From positions 1-64,000 of the forward strand of contig VXBM01000135.1 in NCBI GenBank assembly GCA_013400155.1: a stretch of DNA of 64,000 nt, read 5' to 3'. Of this stretch, positions 48,101-60,363 are shown piece by piece (within the stretch, counting starts at the first letter, position 1; every line of letters begins with the position of its first letter). The notes under the pieces are model-generated. The model saw only the letters and a program-made list of their open reading frames with translations, ran no database searches and was not told the origin of the DNA. This DNA comes from Helopsaltes ochotensis. Taxonomy: Eukaryota; Chordata; Aves; Passeriformes; Locustellidae. Both the position numbers and the translations under genes were made by a program.

Positions 48101-50997
48101 GATATAGCTGAAGAGATACAATGCTAAATGTGCTTCGTAGACCATGCCTCCTCTTCAATCTTCCTACTAACTTTTCATGCTTATTTAGAAAAGAGGCAAA
48201 TAGATCAGAAAAAAAAAATCATAGGAAATGTGTCAGAGTAGTACCCTGCAGAAAAAGAGCAACAGCATAGAAGGAAGACTTTTTGTGATTATCAGCGAAG
48301 AGAGAATAGATACTGTATGCTGATAGCAGAAACATCCCTTTTATTTATTCAAAACAGAATATTTAATTTTAGATTATCTAACAAACAGAATCCTTATGAA
48401 AGGTCTTGTATTGATGGACCTTGTCCTTCTGTATTGCAAGTTTTCAGCCAGAATGGACGCAGAGCTATGTTTCTAATAAATCAGAAATAACTGAAGACAT
48501 AAGATTCGCTTGTTATGCCCTCTACTGAGTACTGACAGATGCAGCCATACTGGGATGAACCTGTCTCATCCTAGTGTTGGACAGCTTTCAAGCAAAATGT
48601 CTTCTCTTTGACTTTTTGAAACTTAGTGAAACTATGAACATCTCCTGGATTTTCTGATTTTAAATCAGTATTTTGTTAACATATATTAATCAAAATCATG
48701 CATAATCTTTCATTTCTTAGTCTTGTTTTTCTTGCTTTTACTTTCCAGAAGGGACCTGTTATTTTCAGGAGTGAAATCTTTTTCCAGATTTGAAAGTGAC
48801 TTATTTCTCGTTTCTAAAGACAAGTTCATGAGGCATCATGTAGAAAATATGCATAAATAAGAATATTACAAAATGGCAAAAGGTGTAAGTGAAGAACTTT
48901 TATGAAAATATTTTTTTTAAGTCTCCCTTTATTTCTGTTGCCTCATGCTATTTAATTTTATTTACACAAAAAAAATTATCACACTAGAAACAAGGACCCT
49001 CCAAATGAAGGCAAGTAATGAATGAGGAATTAAACTGTCCACCAAGTAGAACAGATTTGCTGATTAGTGAGCGCAAGAACCTTGTCTTTACCTCCTGAAG
49101 AACATATGGAAAAAAGACTCAATTCATTCCCAATCTTTAACTGTTGGTGGTATCGTTTTTCTTTCTACATCATCTGTTTCAAATCATCTATAACCTTAGG
49201 TCATCTAGGAGGTCAAACAGAAACAGAACTTCTAAGATTTAAACATCTACAGTTTGGTCCTTACCCCTGAAACCAGCTGTAGCTTTGTTTTTAACTTGGA
49301 AAAACTACCTCCTTCAATAGAAAGCTGTCAACTGCCTTTTTAGTATCAGAGGTTATATGGGTTATGGCTCTGTGAAAAGTTGAAATAATGATATTTCATT
49401 TTTTTGTTCTTTTGCGACACCTATTAGATGATCACATTCGCTTAATTTAGACTTTGGTCTAGATCCTCAACTGGAATATGAACCAACAAACACAAACACC
49501 AAACCTCAGAACTAATTCTGCATTTCCAATCTAAAGGGCTTAAAGGCTGCTGGTGTTTCAGCTTTCAATAGTCATTCTTCCACACCAAACAAAGAAACTA
49601 GATGTGCCGTCTTCTAGCTTCTAGGCACAGCTGAAAGAAATGAGAAAGAACAAATGTATGGTGGCTAAGGACCATTTTTCTCCATTTGTTTTCATGGGTC
49701 AAAACCAAATGAGTACTCTGCAATTTACAAGCTGAATCAAGAGGAGAAATCACAGGGAAGACACATTCTGCTGAAGCTCTAAGTTGCATCAAGAGCTGAA
49801 TGACAATTTTAAATCAGTCCTCAAAATAAGCACAGAGCTAAATTCAGTTTGGGCACAAAAAATAAAAGGGTATTTCTTTGCTGCAAATTGTTACAGATTG
49901 TTATCTAAAGCAGCTCACCCAGGAAAAAATACAAATGATTTTTCTGAACAGCATTTACAAATACAAAAGTAGATGCTCACCAGGTTCACCAAGTTATTGC
50001 AAAGATACTTGAAGATGTGGTCAAGAGGTCATTTAATGAGTGTACTCCACTTATGGAGTGAGTTTAGAAAGATCTTCTGTCCATTGTCTGAGCAGACCAT
50101 GTACAAGATGGCTCTGGGCTGATCATAAATTAGGTAATTTAGTACTAAGGCTCTGATAATGAGAGCAGAAGAGCTGTGTGTGTATGTCCAAAGAAGCCAC
50201 TGAGTTTTTCCATTGAGGGCCTTGAAATGGACCTATGGAAGTGAATTCCTGAGTCTGACCATTCACTAAGTAAAAGGAATAAATCCAAGTCACAAGAAAA
50301 TAAAACCAAGAGATAAGTGTGTCAACAGGACATTTATTCAATGGATACTTGTGTCAATACAAAAAGAAGCAAAGGAAAATGTTTATTGTCAAAATTAATT
50401 TTGGACTATGTGCTTTATACATTACATTTTGCTAATTACTAGCTGCTTATGCTTGCTTTCATCTTAATATAAATGCTTTGGTTTTGTTTTATTTTTGTTT
50501 GTTTTATTATATGCACAAAAATATAAACTTGAAAAGAGGAAAATATTGACTGCTTTTGGCCTTGAGAGGAATGGCTTCATTTTCCCAGGTGCTTGAATGA
50601 ATACTCATCTGGTTTTGCTTTGTAACTTCACAAAGAACTCACAGATTTTGAACCTGACCCTTCATCCTGCTGACAAAACTTGGCAGAATTGTTCCAGTGA
50701 TATAATACAGAAATGAAATGCTGAGTTGTACCTCTCCTTGTGATGTAATGCACCTACAGCGACCTTACAGAAAGTGACTCATAATATAAATTTGTCATAG
50801 ACTTAGAGAAAAAAAGGATTGCTTTTATCTGAATGAAAGTAGAGGCAAATCATTATTCTGCAAATGCAGCCATCTTCCTGCATTCAACAGGACAACAGAA
50901 ATTATACTGCTAGCTTTGCTTTATCAACAGAGGAACATTCTGTCATTTTATTTCATTTGTAGCAATGGATGTGTTTTAAGCGTGTTATCTGGGATGT
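45141..50997. other. Nearly 6 kb of AT-rich sequence, nothing recognised
   Basis: No gene or repeat family is visible. A G/T-rich run lies at 46921-46975. The open frames (for example 46534-46839, 47279-47548 and 49067-49270) have no recognisable domains. Confidence 0.45.
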
Positions 50998-51588
50998 TGT
51001 CATGGTTTAGTCCCAGCCAGCAACCAGGCCCCAGGCAGCCACTTGATGTTACCCCAACCTGCAAGACTGGGGAGAGAACTGGAAGGGTAAAAGATAATTC
51101 ATGGACTGGGAGAAAGGCAGTTTTAATGGGGAAAGCGAAAGCCACACTTACAAGCAAAGCAAAGCAAGGAATAAATTGGCTGCTTCCCAAGGACAGGCAG
51201 CTCTGCAGCCATCTCCAGGAGAGCACGGCCCCATCACATGCAGCAGTTACTTGGGGAAGACAAACATCATCACTCCAAATGTCCCCTCATCTCCCTCCTT
51301 CCCTCCACTTTATATTAGCATGAGGCTCTGGAATATCCTTCTGGTCAATCTGGATCATTTGTCCTGTCTGTGTCTCCTCTCAACCTCCCATGCACCCCCA
51401 GCCTCCTCACCAGTGTGGCAGTATGAAAAGCAGAAAAGGTCTTGGGTCTGCAAGGTGCAAACCTTGCTCAGCAATAACAAAAACATCTCTGTATTATCAA
51501 CCCTATGTTCAGCACAAATCCAAAACACAGCCCAGTACCAGGCAGTACCCGGAAAAAAATTAATTCAACCCGACCCAAAACTAGCATA
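50998..51588 (-). mobile_element. Complete solo LTR of a common avian ERV
   Basis: The left end TGTCATGGTTTAGTCCCAGC and the right end CAAAACTAGCATA correspond, on the minus strand, to an LTR that starts (T)ATGCTAGTTTTGGGTCGGG and ends ...AAACCATGACA. Minus-strand control elements are a TATA-type box ('ctaatataaagtgg', about 51308-51321) and an ATTAAA signal (about 51120-51126). Flanks GATGT (50993-50997) and GATTT (51589-51593) agree at four of five bases and are probably the decayed target duplication. The terminal CA has become TA. There is no internal sequence. The open frames across it (50916-51589) are artefacts. Confidence 0.9.
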
Positions 51589-51965
51589 GATTTGAAGAGA
51601 AGAAATTGTACTGTTGTAGGCAAAATTAAACAGAGAATGGGGTTAGTATAAGAGACAGAGGAAGAAAATGTAATATTGGGACATAAAGAGGATATGGAAA
51701 TAAATATCCCATAATCAGGAGAATATCAGGTAATAACTCTCCCCCTAAAAACATCCATAAAAATTGGGCAGTATGAAACAAAGAAAATCTTAATAATTCC
51801 ATCATTAAAATTCTGAGTGCCTTATATTATTGATTGAAGTATTGATTACTGAATGATAAAAAAAAAAGTAAAAGTCATTCAACTAAAGACACAGCTCAGA
51901 ACCAGCATTTCAGTGGAAAAGCTCTGAGTGCATTTTTCTTTATACTAATTTCTTCTTGTATATTG

Positions 51966-52040
51966 TTTTGGGGTCTGTTTTGTTTTGTTTTGGGTTTTTG
52001 GGGGGTTTTTTTGTTTGTTTGTTTGTTTTTTGTTTTTTGG
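51966..52040. repeat. Impure (GTTT)n / (GTTTT)n simple repeat
   Basis: Runs of GTTTT, a G-rich interruption, then GTTT units between 51966 and 52040. Confidence 0.9.
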
Positions 52041-52329
52041 TGGTCGTTTGAATTATGCATATAGTAAAAAACCCCAGTAAATATTTAGAAGTACAGATAT
52101 GAATGTGTGTGGAAAAACTAAGCCATAATATAAGTGAGATAAAGATTGATTAAATTATAGCTGATTTTGATTCTGAAACAAAAAACAATTGCATACGTAG
52201 GTGTGTTTTGCATTCCATTAAATCTTTGCTGCAATATCACAGTAACTGAAAGTATCTATGATAAGGCTGACTCTTCGTGCTCTCTCCACTTCCTTAGATT
52301 ATTGCATTATACTTTAACTGCAAGGGAGC

Positions 52330-52347
52330 TTTTTTTTTTTTTTTTTT
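52330..52347. repeat. Poly(T) run of 18 bases
   Basis: An uninterrupted T18. No retrocopy or SINE could be identified on its 5' or 3' side. Confidence 0.9.
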
Positions 52348-54444
52348 GATTTTAAATATGTGTCACACCATGTCTGTGGTTATAGTCATACATGTCTAAG
52401 AAACATATAAAAATGCATCCCAGGATATGTAGTAGAAGTCTCTGAAAGTAATTTGTAAGGTGCACTGCTGCCAATTTCTACCCTTAGTTTTTGTCAAGGT
52501 CTTTGGATTTCCTTTATCCTGATGATTGATGATACCACCCTTCTTTGTTCCCATTTCCCTGTCTAGTTTTCCCATATTACTCAATTTTTTTAATCTTTTG
52601 CTATCTGGAACCACACCATGACCTACTTTCCATTTTCCTCAGTATTCTTCACTACGTATATATATTTATATACACACATATTTATATATAGATTTATGTG
52701 CCCTTGCATTGTCTGTTCTAATAGAGCTGAATTGGCTGTAGATGAATAGACACAGAAATTTGACAAATATGTAGTAAAAAATTTATTGTTGCTGAATACT
52801 GAATATATCAGTTTTTGAAGAGTGGATCTATGGATTTCTGAAGTGATCACACAGAGGCAAGATTTATTGCTGAGAATTGGAACCTGTTTTTAATCTCCCT
52901 TAAGAAGACTTCCTTAGCTTCTGTACACATGAATATAATTTCTTCAGCTGGAATAGCTTTTCTTTGGACATTTTGATGGACTTGAGGCCAGCATTCAACA
53001 AATCCTGAATGTTAAACTGTAAGTAGATAAAGACAGAAAATAATGCCAGAACCAATTTCTTCTTGAATGGGCTATTTTTCATTGGTGCCAGGTTTTAAAA
53101 TGATAAAACAGGAAACCTCACAAACAGCTGTGTGACTTTGTTGTAGGACAGTGCAGGGTAGGAAGGAAAATCTGGTAGGAGGAGAGGGAGAATGGGATAT
53201 GTCATCTACATGCACCAGCCCTTATGTTAAAGGAAGTTGCGTTTAACCATAAATCGGGACTTCTCAGATTGGGTAGATTCCTTAAGCAACAGACATGTCC
53301 AGGTATTCATTACATGGGTTTTGTGAGCTTATTTTGTCCCTGCCTTTTTTTTCCAGTTCAGAATCATTTCAAGATTCAGATTATGAATGAGGAAGTATTG
53401 GAAGCCATGGAAGGTAACTGTTTGCCCAAATTCCTGATAAGGAAAGACTTTTTGCATTTGCAGAAGGATCAAAATTTATAATGAAATACCCTTTTTGTTT
53501 GTTTGTTTTTGTTCTGATTTATGATTCAGTCTGTTAAAGGAGTTAATGTGGTCTTGAAACGCTAATGAAGGACCAGATGAGGAAATATACAAGACCACTA
53601 ATCTGGCTGCTTTAATTCTTATAAAAACTGGAGAATTGGCACACCTTACCACTTTTCCATTTATGTCTATAGTTTCTAACATATTATGTTACACATTTAT
53701 TCAAATTTTGACTATAATTAAATATAAAAGTAAATATTTCGTTTTAATGGAAACAGAAGCCTCTTCCGTACATTGTCACAGAGGAATTCCCAGCTGTAAG
53801 CTCTAGTTTATACTTTTTCTTACATAGAAACTCAATGTTTAGTGAATTAAAGATGAAAGTACTTGATAAAATTTGCTGACAAGGCCAATTTTGGAGAGAT
53901 CACAAGAACCTAGGGAGGTACATAACAATTCTGATAAATTGAAGAAATGGTGTGTAACAGTAAGAGAAAAACAATGTAAACAAAGTCTACTCAGAAGCAA
54001 AGAGTTAGATAAATATATAGACTAATAAATATGAAATATAGCATAATAACTCCTGTTTTTTAAGAATCTGGACATTATAAATGAAAGGGAAGGAATGAAG
54101 GCAGACTTTATATCTGGATTTACAAGTAAAATCAAGGATAAGATTTATTAATTAATAAAAATTCCTGAGCCAGAAATGTTTTCTAACTTCCATAATCCTA
54201 TTATTCTTCTCTGTTCAACCCTATTACTTCTTAAACCAAAGCTTGTGAGAAAGCTCTAATGAAATCTAAACCATATTAGATTGCAGCAACAGATCTAAGT
54301 TGAACATAAAATATCTACCTTTTTATTGTCACAAGGGAAAGCATTCATATTCTGATGAGAATTTTACAGAGAAATCTTTGTGGGAATATTTTTGATTGGA
54401 GGATTGCTCATCTCTCAGCTAAATTTTAAGATGAAAAAGACTCA

Positions 54445-55315
54445 TGTACAATGGCGAATTAGCCTTGGCCAGCAGCCAAACTCCCATCCAGCTGCTCACT
54501 CACTTCCCATCTTCAGTGGGACAGGGCAAAAAATAGGATGAGAGAGCTTGTGGACTGAGATAAATTCAAGATCACTTACCAGTGACCATTACAGACAAAC
54601 CATGTTTGACTTGAGGAAAAATAATTTAACTTGTTGCCAATAAAAATAGATTCAGATAGTGAGAAACATTCATTAAACCAACACTTTTCCTCCCCCCTCT
54701 CCTGACTCCTCTCTTGCTCCTTGAGAAGCACAGGGGAAATGGGGAGCGGGGGCCTATGGTCAGTAGAGAGTGGTTTCTCTCTGCAGCTCCTTCCTCCTCA
54801 CTCTTCTTCTGCTTTGGCACGGCAGCTTTGATGAGCTGCCATCACTCAAATGAAGTCTGCTCTGGTGTGGGATCTCCATGAGCTGCAGTTCTTCAGGGAA
54901 TATCCCCCACCCTAACCGCGGGGTTTTCTGCATGCTGCAGTGTAGATGTCTGCGCCCCATGTTACCTCCACAGGCTGCAGGAGAATCTCTGCTCTTACTC
55001 CTCTTTTCCCTACCTCACAGGGTTGTTTGTCTCACTTTTTTTTCCTCACTACTCACTGCCTGTGCAGTCTTTTTTTCTCTTTGTTAAATAATCTTCAAGG
55101 CACCGCCACCCCGGCTCTGGCCCAGCCGCACCCTGTGGTGGGCAGTTGGATTCGGCTGGAACCGGCTGTGTCCGGCTGAAACAGGCTGTGTCCGGCTGGA
55201 ACAGGCTGTGTCCGGCTGGAACCAACTGTGTCCAGCTGGGGCAGCCCTGGCCTCCCCTCATGGAGCCCCTGCTGCTGCCGGGGCCTGGGCAACAGCACCT
55301 TCTTACAGATGTACA
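54445..55315 (-). mobile_element. Solo LTR with 20-bp minisatellite, minus orientation
   Basis: Both ends read TGTACA, which gives perfect 6-base terminal inverted repeats. Flanks GACTCA (54439-54444) and CACTCA (55316-55321) agree at five of six bases, giving a probable 6-bp target duplication, the size made by class II (ERVK-like) integrases. On the minus strand the order matches 24256-25296: GC-rich start with the minisatellite, long middle, 'ttaaattatttttcctcaag', and the end 'gagcagctgg...gctggccaa'. No retroviral coding sequence is present. Confidence 0.85.
55160..55239 (-). repeat. 20-bp minisatellite inside the LTR
   Basis: Four 20-base units built on AACAGGCTGTGTCCGGCTGG, the complement of the unit at 24401-24500. 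Each unit differs at a few positions. As at 24.4 kb, the repeat keeps several reading frames open, giving spurious 69- to 89-codon frames. Confidence 0.92.
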
Positions 55316-55321
55316 CACTCA

Positions 55322-55827
55322 AGGAACCAAATATAACTTCTCTAACAAACACTAGAATGAGCTCAAGTCAGATCATCTTGCTATTTCTTTTTCATGTTTT
55401 ACTTTATATTCTTCATGGTTTTTTTCATCAAAAGTTATAAATATTTTGTGAGAAGATACACTAGTCCTTAAGTCTGTTTTTGGGTCTAGTCTACTCAGGA
55501 ACTGTACAGAGAATAGGAGATTATAAAGGCAAGGAAACAGCCCAATGATTTCAACATATAAAAAGCTTCCTGCTTTCCCAGTATTGGCAAATATCACAAT
55601 GTTCACCTGTATTTTGAAGGAGCAAGCTTCAGTGTGGTGCTTGAAAACCTAGGGAAAACATCTTCATAATTCCATCTAAAAGTTTCACAATTCTTTTAAA
55701 CACAACTTCAATATTGCAGATGTATGGCCGCCCTCTGTTAGATGATGAGAGAGTAATTTGACACTATATCCTTTGAAAAACCTTTATATTTACCATTTCC
55801 ATGGTACATCCATATGTACATGCCCCA
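55322..55827. other. Unassigned AT-rich spacer
   Basis: No feature is recognised between the LTR and the next CR1 fragment. Confidence 0.45.
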
Positions 55828-55970
55828 TCCTTGGGAAACATTCAAGATTCGGACAGGGCTCTGAGCAACCTGATCAAGTTGAAGCTGTCCCTGCTCATTG
55901 CAGCACTGTTGGACCAGATGACCTTTAAAGGTCCCTTCCAACTCAACCCATTCTATGATTCTGTGATCTT
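55828..55970 (+). mobile_element. CR1 LINE 3' end
   Basis: 'gggctctgagcaacctgatc', 'ctgtccctgctcattgcag', 'gttggaccagatgacctt' and 'aaaggtcccttccaactc', followed by 'cattctatgattctgtga', is a well-preserved CR1 3'UTR ending in the short terminal repeats. The 5' truncation is near 55828. The good match to the consensus suggests it is younger than the other CR1 copies here. Confidence 0.93.
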
Positions 55971-57075
55971 CTTTCTCAATAATATTAGTAAAATAGGATT
56001 TAAATAAATAATTTCTTTTTTTTAAACTCAAGTTCCTTATACCTTTTCTTTTAAAAAGAAAGTAGGACACCCAAATGTCTGCTGTGATATGGCTCTTACT
56101 CACTAGCATTTATGCTTGTTTCCAGGGCAACTGATTTAATTTTTACTCATTCTAACTTCATTCTTAACCAGGTCTGACTGTGCTTTTTCTATACAATGTA
56201 TCTAATCAAGGAAAAGACAAACATCATGGGTACTTCTGCGCAAGTCACGGTACCAAGTTTGCTGTACAGTGACAAGAAGTGAGGCAAGGAGATAAGGCCA
56301 TGACCCTTCAAAGTGCTTCATGCTATATTAGCAAGGACTAGGCATCTAGCCATTACACAGGACGTTACAAAGATTGCTCTATTTCCCATTGATTTCATAA
56401 GCCTCACACTGGGTTATCTGTGAATGCATGTGTATCACTTACAGTCACTTTTCTTAATAAATGATTCATATTTAATGGGAATAATAAGTGTTGTTGCAAG
56501 TTTCTAATATGATTTTTTTTCACTGCAATTTCCTTCTCACTGTTCTTTCAAAACACTTAATCATCCATGATAATAATTAGCAAATTCTTGTTAGCTGAAG
56601 GGGAAATCATATCTTACAGTATTTGCACCAGATAAACTAGATCCATTATAACCTGTGTCAGTACTATATTTTGCAGGACACGGGAGTGAGATGAATTCCC
56701 AAAGCATAAAACTATGCATTTTTTTTTTATCATGAGCCTAAAAAAATTACCTCTTCGGATCGTCTACTGTAAATATTTTCATTTGCCTTCAGTAGTAGCA
56801 CTCTGTCTTAAATGATGAAGGAGAAATGAAATACAAAAAGCTGTTGAACTCCATAATAAATAATGTACAGTTCCTGGGGCCGTTTATGCCCTCAGTTATA
56901 CATGTGCTCCTCTTCAATGTATGTATTTAGCATATAAATTGGAGAATTTGGTTTAGTAAGTAATATTTTAATTTAATTGATTTTGAGAACAGTGAAAGTC
57001 TCCTAAAATTATTCTGCTTTTGGTGGACTTTAGTACAAACCACAGAAGATGCGAGTGAGCAAGAAACAAAAGTGG
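55971..57075. other. AT-rich sequence, nothing recognised
   Basis: No gene, RNA or repeat family is visible. Confidence 0.45.
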
Positions 57076-57077
57076 AC

Positions 57078-57535
57078 ACAGAATTGCAGAAGTGCTGAGA
57101 TTAGAAGGGGACTTAGGAGACCATTAAGTCTGACCTCCTGCTTAGAGCAGTGTCACCTAGAACAGGATGCTCAGAACCATGTCCAGTATCTTTCTGAACA
57201 TTTCCAAGAAGGGAGACTCCACAGTGTCTCTGGACAAGTTGTGCCACTGTCACACTGTGGTTTCTTATGTTCATGAAGAATGTCCTGGATTTCAGTTTTT
57301 ACCCATTGTCCCGTGTTCTGTCATTGGCTGCTACTGAGAAGGGTCTGTCTCTCTTTTCTCCTTTCCCTTTCATCATGCATTTATATACACTGATAAGATC
57401 ACCTCCTGAGCTTTCTGTTATCCAGAAGTTCTCCAGGCTGTGGAAAGCAGCATTTTTTCTGCTCTTCTCCCCTTGCTTGTGAAGCCAGTCATCTCTTTGT
57501 AGAAAGCTATCGGGTTGGTTGACATAACATTCAAG
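57078..57535 (-). mobile_element. CR1 LINE with internal deletion, minus strand
   Basis: The plus strand shows the complement of a CR1 3' end: 'cacagaattgcagaagtgct', 'agaccattaagtctgacctc', 'gggagactccacagtgtctc', 'ttacccattgtcccgtgttc', 'actgataagatcacctcc' and 'ttctccaggctgtgg'. At about 57470 it jumps to 'cttgtgaagccagtcatctc' and 'tgtagaaagctatcgggttg', which in an intact CR1 lies several hundred bases further into the RT region. The copy therefore has a large internal deletion. Confidence 0.82.
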
Positions 57536-57539
57536 ATTT

Positions 57540-60185
57540 GAGAATAGAAACACATTAATTGTGAGAGTCTTCTGGCTCTTTATCTTAACCTGAATAAAAG
57601 AAGATTTTAAAAAGGATTCATCCAAACCCTTATATCGAAATGCAAGTGGACTACATACACTTAGAAACACCTAATGAGATTCAAACTCAGTGATCCGGAC
57701 AATAACACAAATCCAGTTTTAGAATCAATGAAACTAAAGCAGAAGATAATGTGGTAGTGTTCCAGAAAGTACATTATTGGACATATACAGCAAATATGTG
57801 TCATTGCATTACAGAACCACAAAGTCAATTTTTCCAAGATAGTATACCTTATCTACTATACTGATTCCTGTTTGATCCTGTGATGATAGGGCAGTGAGTG
57901 GTTGAAATTGTACTTGCTATCTGATTCACATCTCCTTTCACTGCTATAGCTAAAAAATGAGCCCTGCTGAGTTGCAAAACTGCGTTCCAAAAAAAAAAAA
58001 GTGAGGTACTTATCAATGAGCAGTAAGTAGCGGCAGTGGAATTGTACCTAATGAAGAGAGGCACAGGACCACTGACAATATCACACCACAGGTGTATTGC
58101 TCTGGAGTGATAAACTGATGGGCTGCCAGGACAAGTATTAATTTAAGACAGGTACATATTGATTTGGAGGCAGGTGCTCATAAGGCAGCTGTATGGCTGT
58201 AATACTCACCCAGATGTTCATCCTGTCCTTTGGAAGACAGAATGAATATAAGTGACCTTGTGACACAGTGCTACAAGAATATGCTATTGCAAATCATTCC
58301 AAGATAATTTTATACTCACTCTGATGTCATAGTGCAATTGTCTAAATTCATGTGAATTTTAATCAGCTTCATATATATGTTTTGTCTTTAAAAAGGAAGC
58401 TTCCTTTTAGTGTTATTATTTATCAGTGAATATAAGAAAAAGTGCAATTGTGTCATCGTTTATATATTTCTCTGATAAAATACCTTCTTTTACTCTGAAA
58501 ACTAGTATGTCTTCTCTGATACCAGGAAGTGCCTTTCCACCATCTTTATTCCAAAATGTGACATAAATCCAGTGAGAATTGGTCTACAATTTATGATTTT
58601 TGAAATTCTATCCCAAAACACCTTTTAATGTGATTCCGATGGATACATTTTTACAAGTTTGTCAAATACTAGTGATCTTCTAATAGAATAAAACCAATCC
58701 TCTCTCTTGAGGCTTTCTTGAAGTTATGGAAACAGATGCAAGTCTTTAATATCTCAATAATTATTACAAATACAAACCCATAAAAATATCTACCATTATT
58801 AGAAAAACAATTATTCACTTTCTGTATGTATACAGCAGTGGATGGAGTGGATGGAGTGGATGGAGTGGATGGAGTCTCCTTACTGATACTCTTACTCTTT
58901 GATCATTAGTTAAAGTGATATTAACTATTGTTGGTCCATTTTAATCCCTTACTAACCAAATTAAAAATAATGATCAAGATCTCTTTGCAATCCCATGAGG
59001 TAGTTGATCTATTGAATTTAGAAGGGATCTCTTACAGGGTCCAGTCTCTTCGTTGTGTGAAGGGATGCATAGCCGGAAAGAACTTCTGCATATGCAAATT
59101 CTGGGTAATGCCATTGTTATGTAATGACATTAATTTTGGACGCATCTGTAGAAGAGCGAAAGTAAACTATTAAATAATTCCTAAAATTATAACCTCCATA
59201 TGTTAATATGTTTTTTTTATGTCTTAGTCTATTTCAGGGAAAGGAAAGGTTATTTCAGTACTTGCATTTTCACCCCATCATGTAAATTTTTTCTGTGTTA
59301 GACATTGTGCTTTCTACAAGTATGCCCTAATAACTTAGTATTGCATACAGATCCAACAAGGTATTATGTCACTTCTGGGAAATTATTTTATTTAATTTGA
59401 ATTTAATCCAAGATATTATGCAGTTATAATTGTATCAGCATTTTATCTTGAACTATATGCCATGGCAACACTTTATTTTAGAAAGCACAGAGAACAATCT
59501 AATTAGTATTACAAATACAAAATAAATGGCAATGAAAGTGGAAGTAGCTAGGTAGATCTAACTATTACATGAATAGACATATTAAGATAGTACATAGAAT
59601 TTTAGAAAAAAAAATTAGGGGAGTAAAATTTAAAGCAGAAGAAAACATAGCATATTCACTGATTCAGAATTCAAGAAGATCTGTGGGACTTCAACATCGT
59701 GATGCATTTTAATTAATCTTTTTATTTTCTAGCAATGTAAGGTGACATTCAGACTTACATGAGGATTTTGAAAGTGTATTACTCATGCCATCATGGACAG
59801 ACACATATCTTAGATTTAATTTGTCCTGCAGATTAGGTGATGATGATTTTTGACAACTGGTAGGAAAGAAAGTTTAGGCATATGTGTCATAGAAAGCAAG
59901 CTCAGCTAGTCTTAGTGGAAAACATAGTAAACATATCAATGTTACAATAATCATGCTGAAATATCCATACATCTGATTAGAGATAAACACAGATGAATGT
60001 GTTTCTATTTTGTCATTATTCAGGATTATGTAAAAGGCATGTGGCCTTCCTCTATCTAAATTAATTTAAGAGTATAATTAAAACACAGCAAGATCTTGCC
60101 GACTGCCTGTTAGTCATAGAAAATTAATAAACTTGAAGTTTTTCATAACTTATTTACCACCTTTTGAAATATGGCTGGTTAAATA
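57540..60185. other. AT-rich sequence with one 9-bp tandem repeat
   Basis: No gene or transposon was recognised. The short tandem repeat at 58838-58875 is listed separately. Confidence 0.45.
58838..58875. repeat. 9-bp tandem repeat GTGGATGGA x4
   Basis: Four perfect units of GTGGATGGA followed by a partial unit. Confidence 0.95.
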
Positions 60186-60189
60186 CATT

Positions 60190-60363
60190 CCCCCTCCCTC
60201 CCTCCCNNNNNNNNNNNNNNNNNNNNNNNNNNNNNNNNNNNNNNNNNNNNNNNNNNNNNNNNNNNNNNNNNNNNNNNNNNNNNNNNNNNNNNNNNNNNCT
60301 TCCTTCCTTCCTTCCTTCCTTCCTTCCTTCCTTCCTTCCTTCCTTCCTTCCTTCCTTCCTTCC
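60190..60363. repeat. CT-rich simple repeat containing a 92-base assembly gap
   Basis: A (CCCT)n-type run occupies 60190-60206, 92 unknown bases follow at 60207-60298, then at least 16 (TTCC) units run to 60363. The left and right units differ, so the gap hides a transition from CCCT to TTCC units. The true length is unknown because gap sizes in such tracts are estimates. Open frames across it are artefacts. Confidence 0.95.

Larger units (their letters stand above)
51589..54440. other. AT-rich sequence with simple repeats
   Basis: Contains an impure GTTT/GTTTT run at about 51966-52040, an 18-base poly(T) at 52330-52347 and a TA-rich run at 52656-52690. No gene or transposon was recognised. 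Confidence 0.5.

Noticed and set aside
50916..51589. Plus-strand frames of 135 and 162 codons
   Set aside because: They run through a complete solo LTR, antisense to its direction of transcription, and match no protein.
54626..55440. Several overlapping frames of 64 to 89 codons
   Set aside because: Same cause, in the oppositely oriented LTR of the same family.
55738..56109. 123-codon minus-strand frame
   Set aside because: It is antisense to a CR1 3'UTR and is not a protein gene.
57299..57670. 123-codon minus-strand frame
   Set aside because: It partly overlaps the internally deleted CR1 copy and does not follow the CR1 protein along its length.
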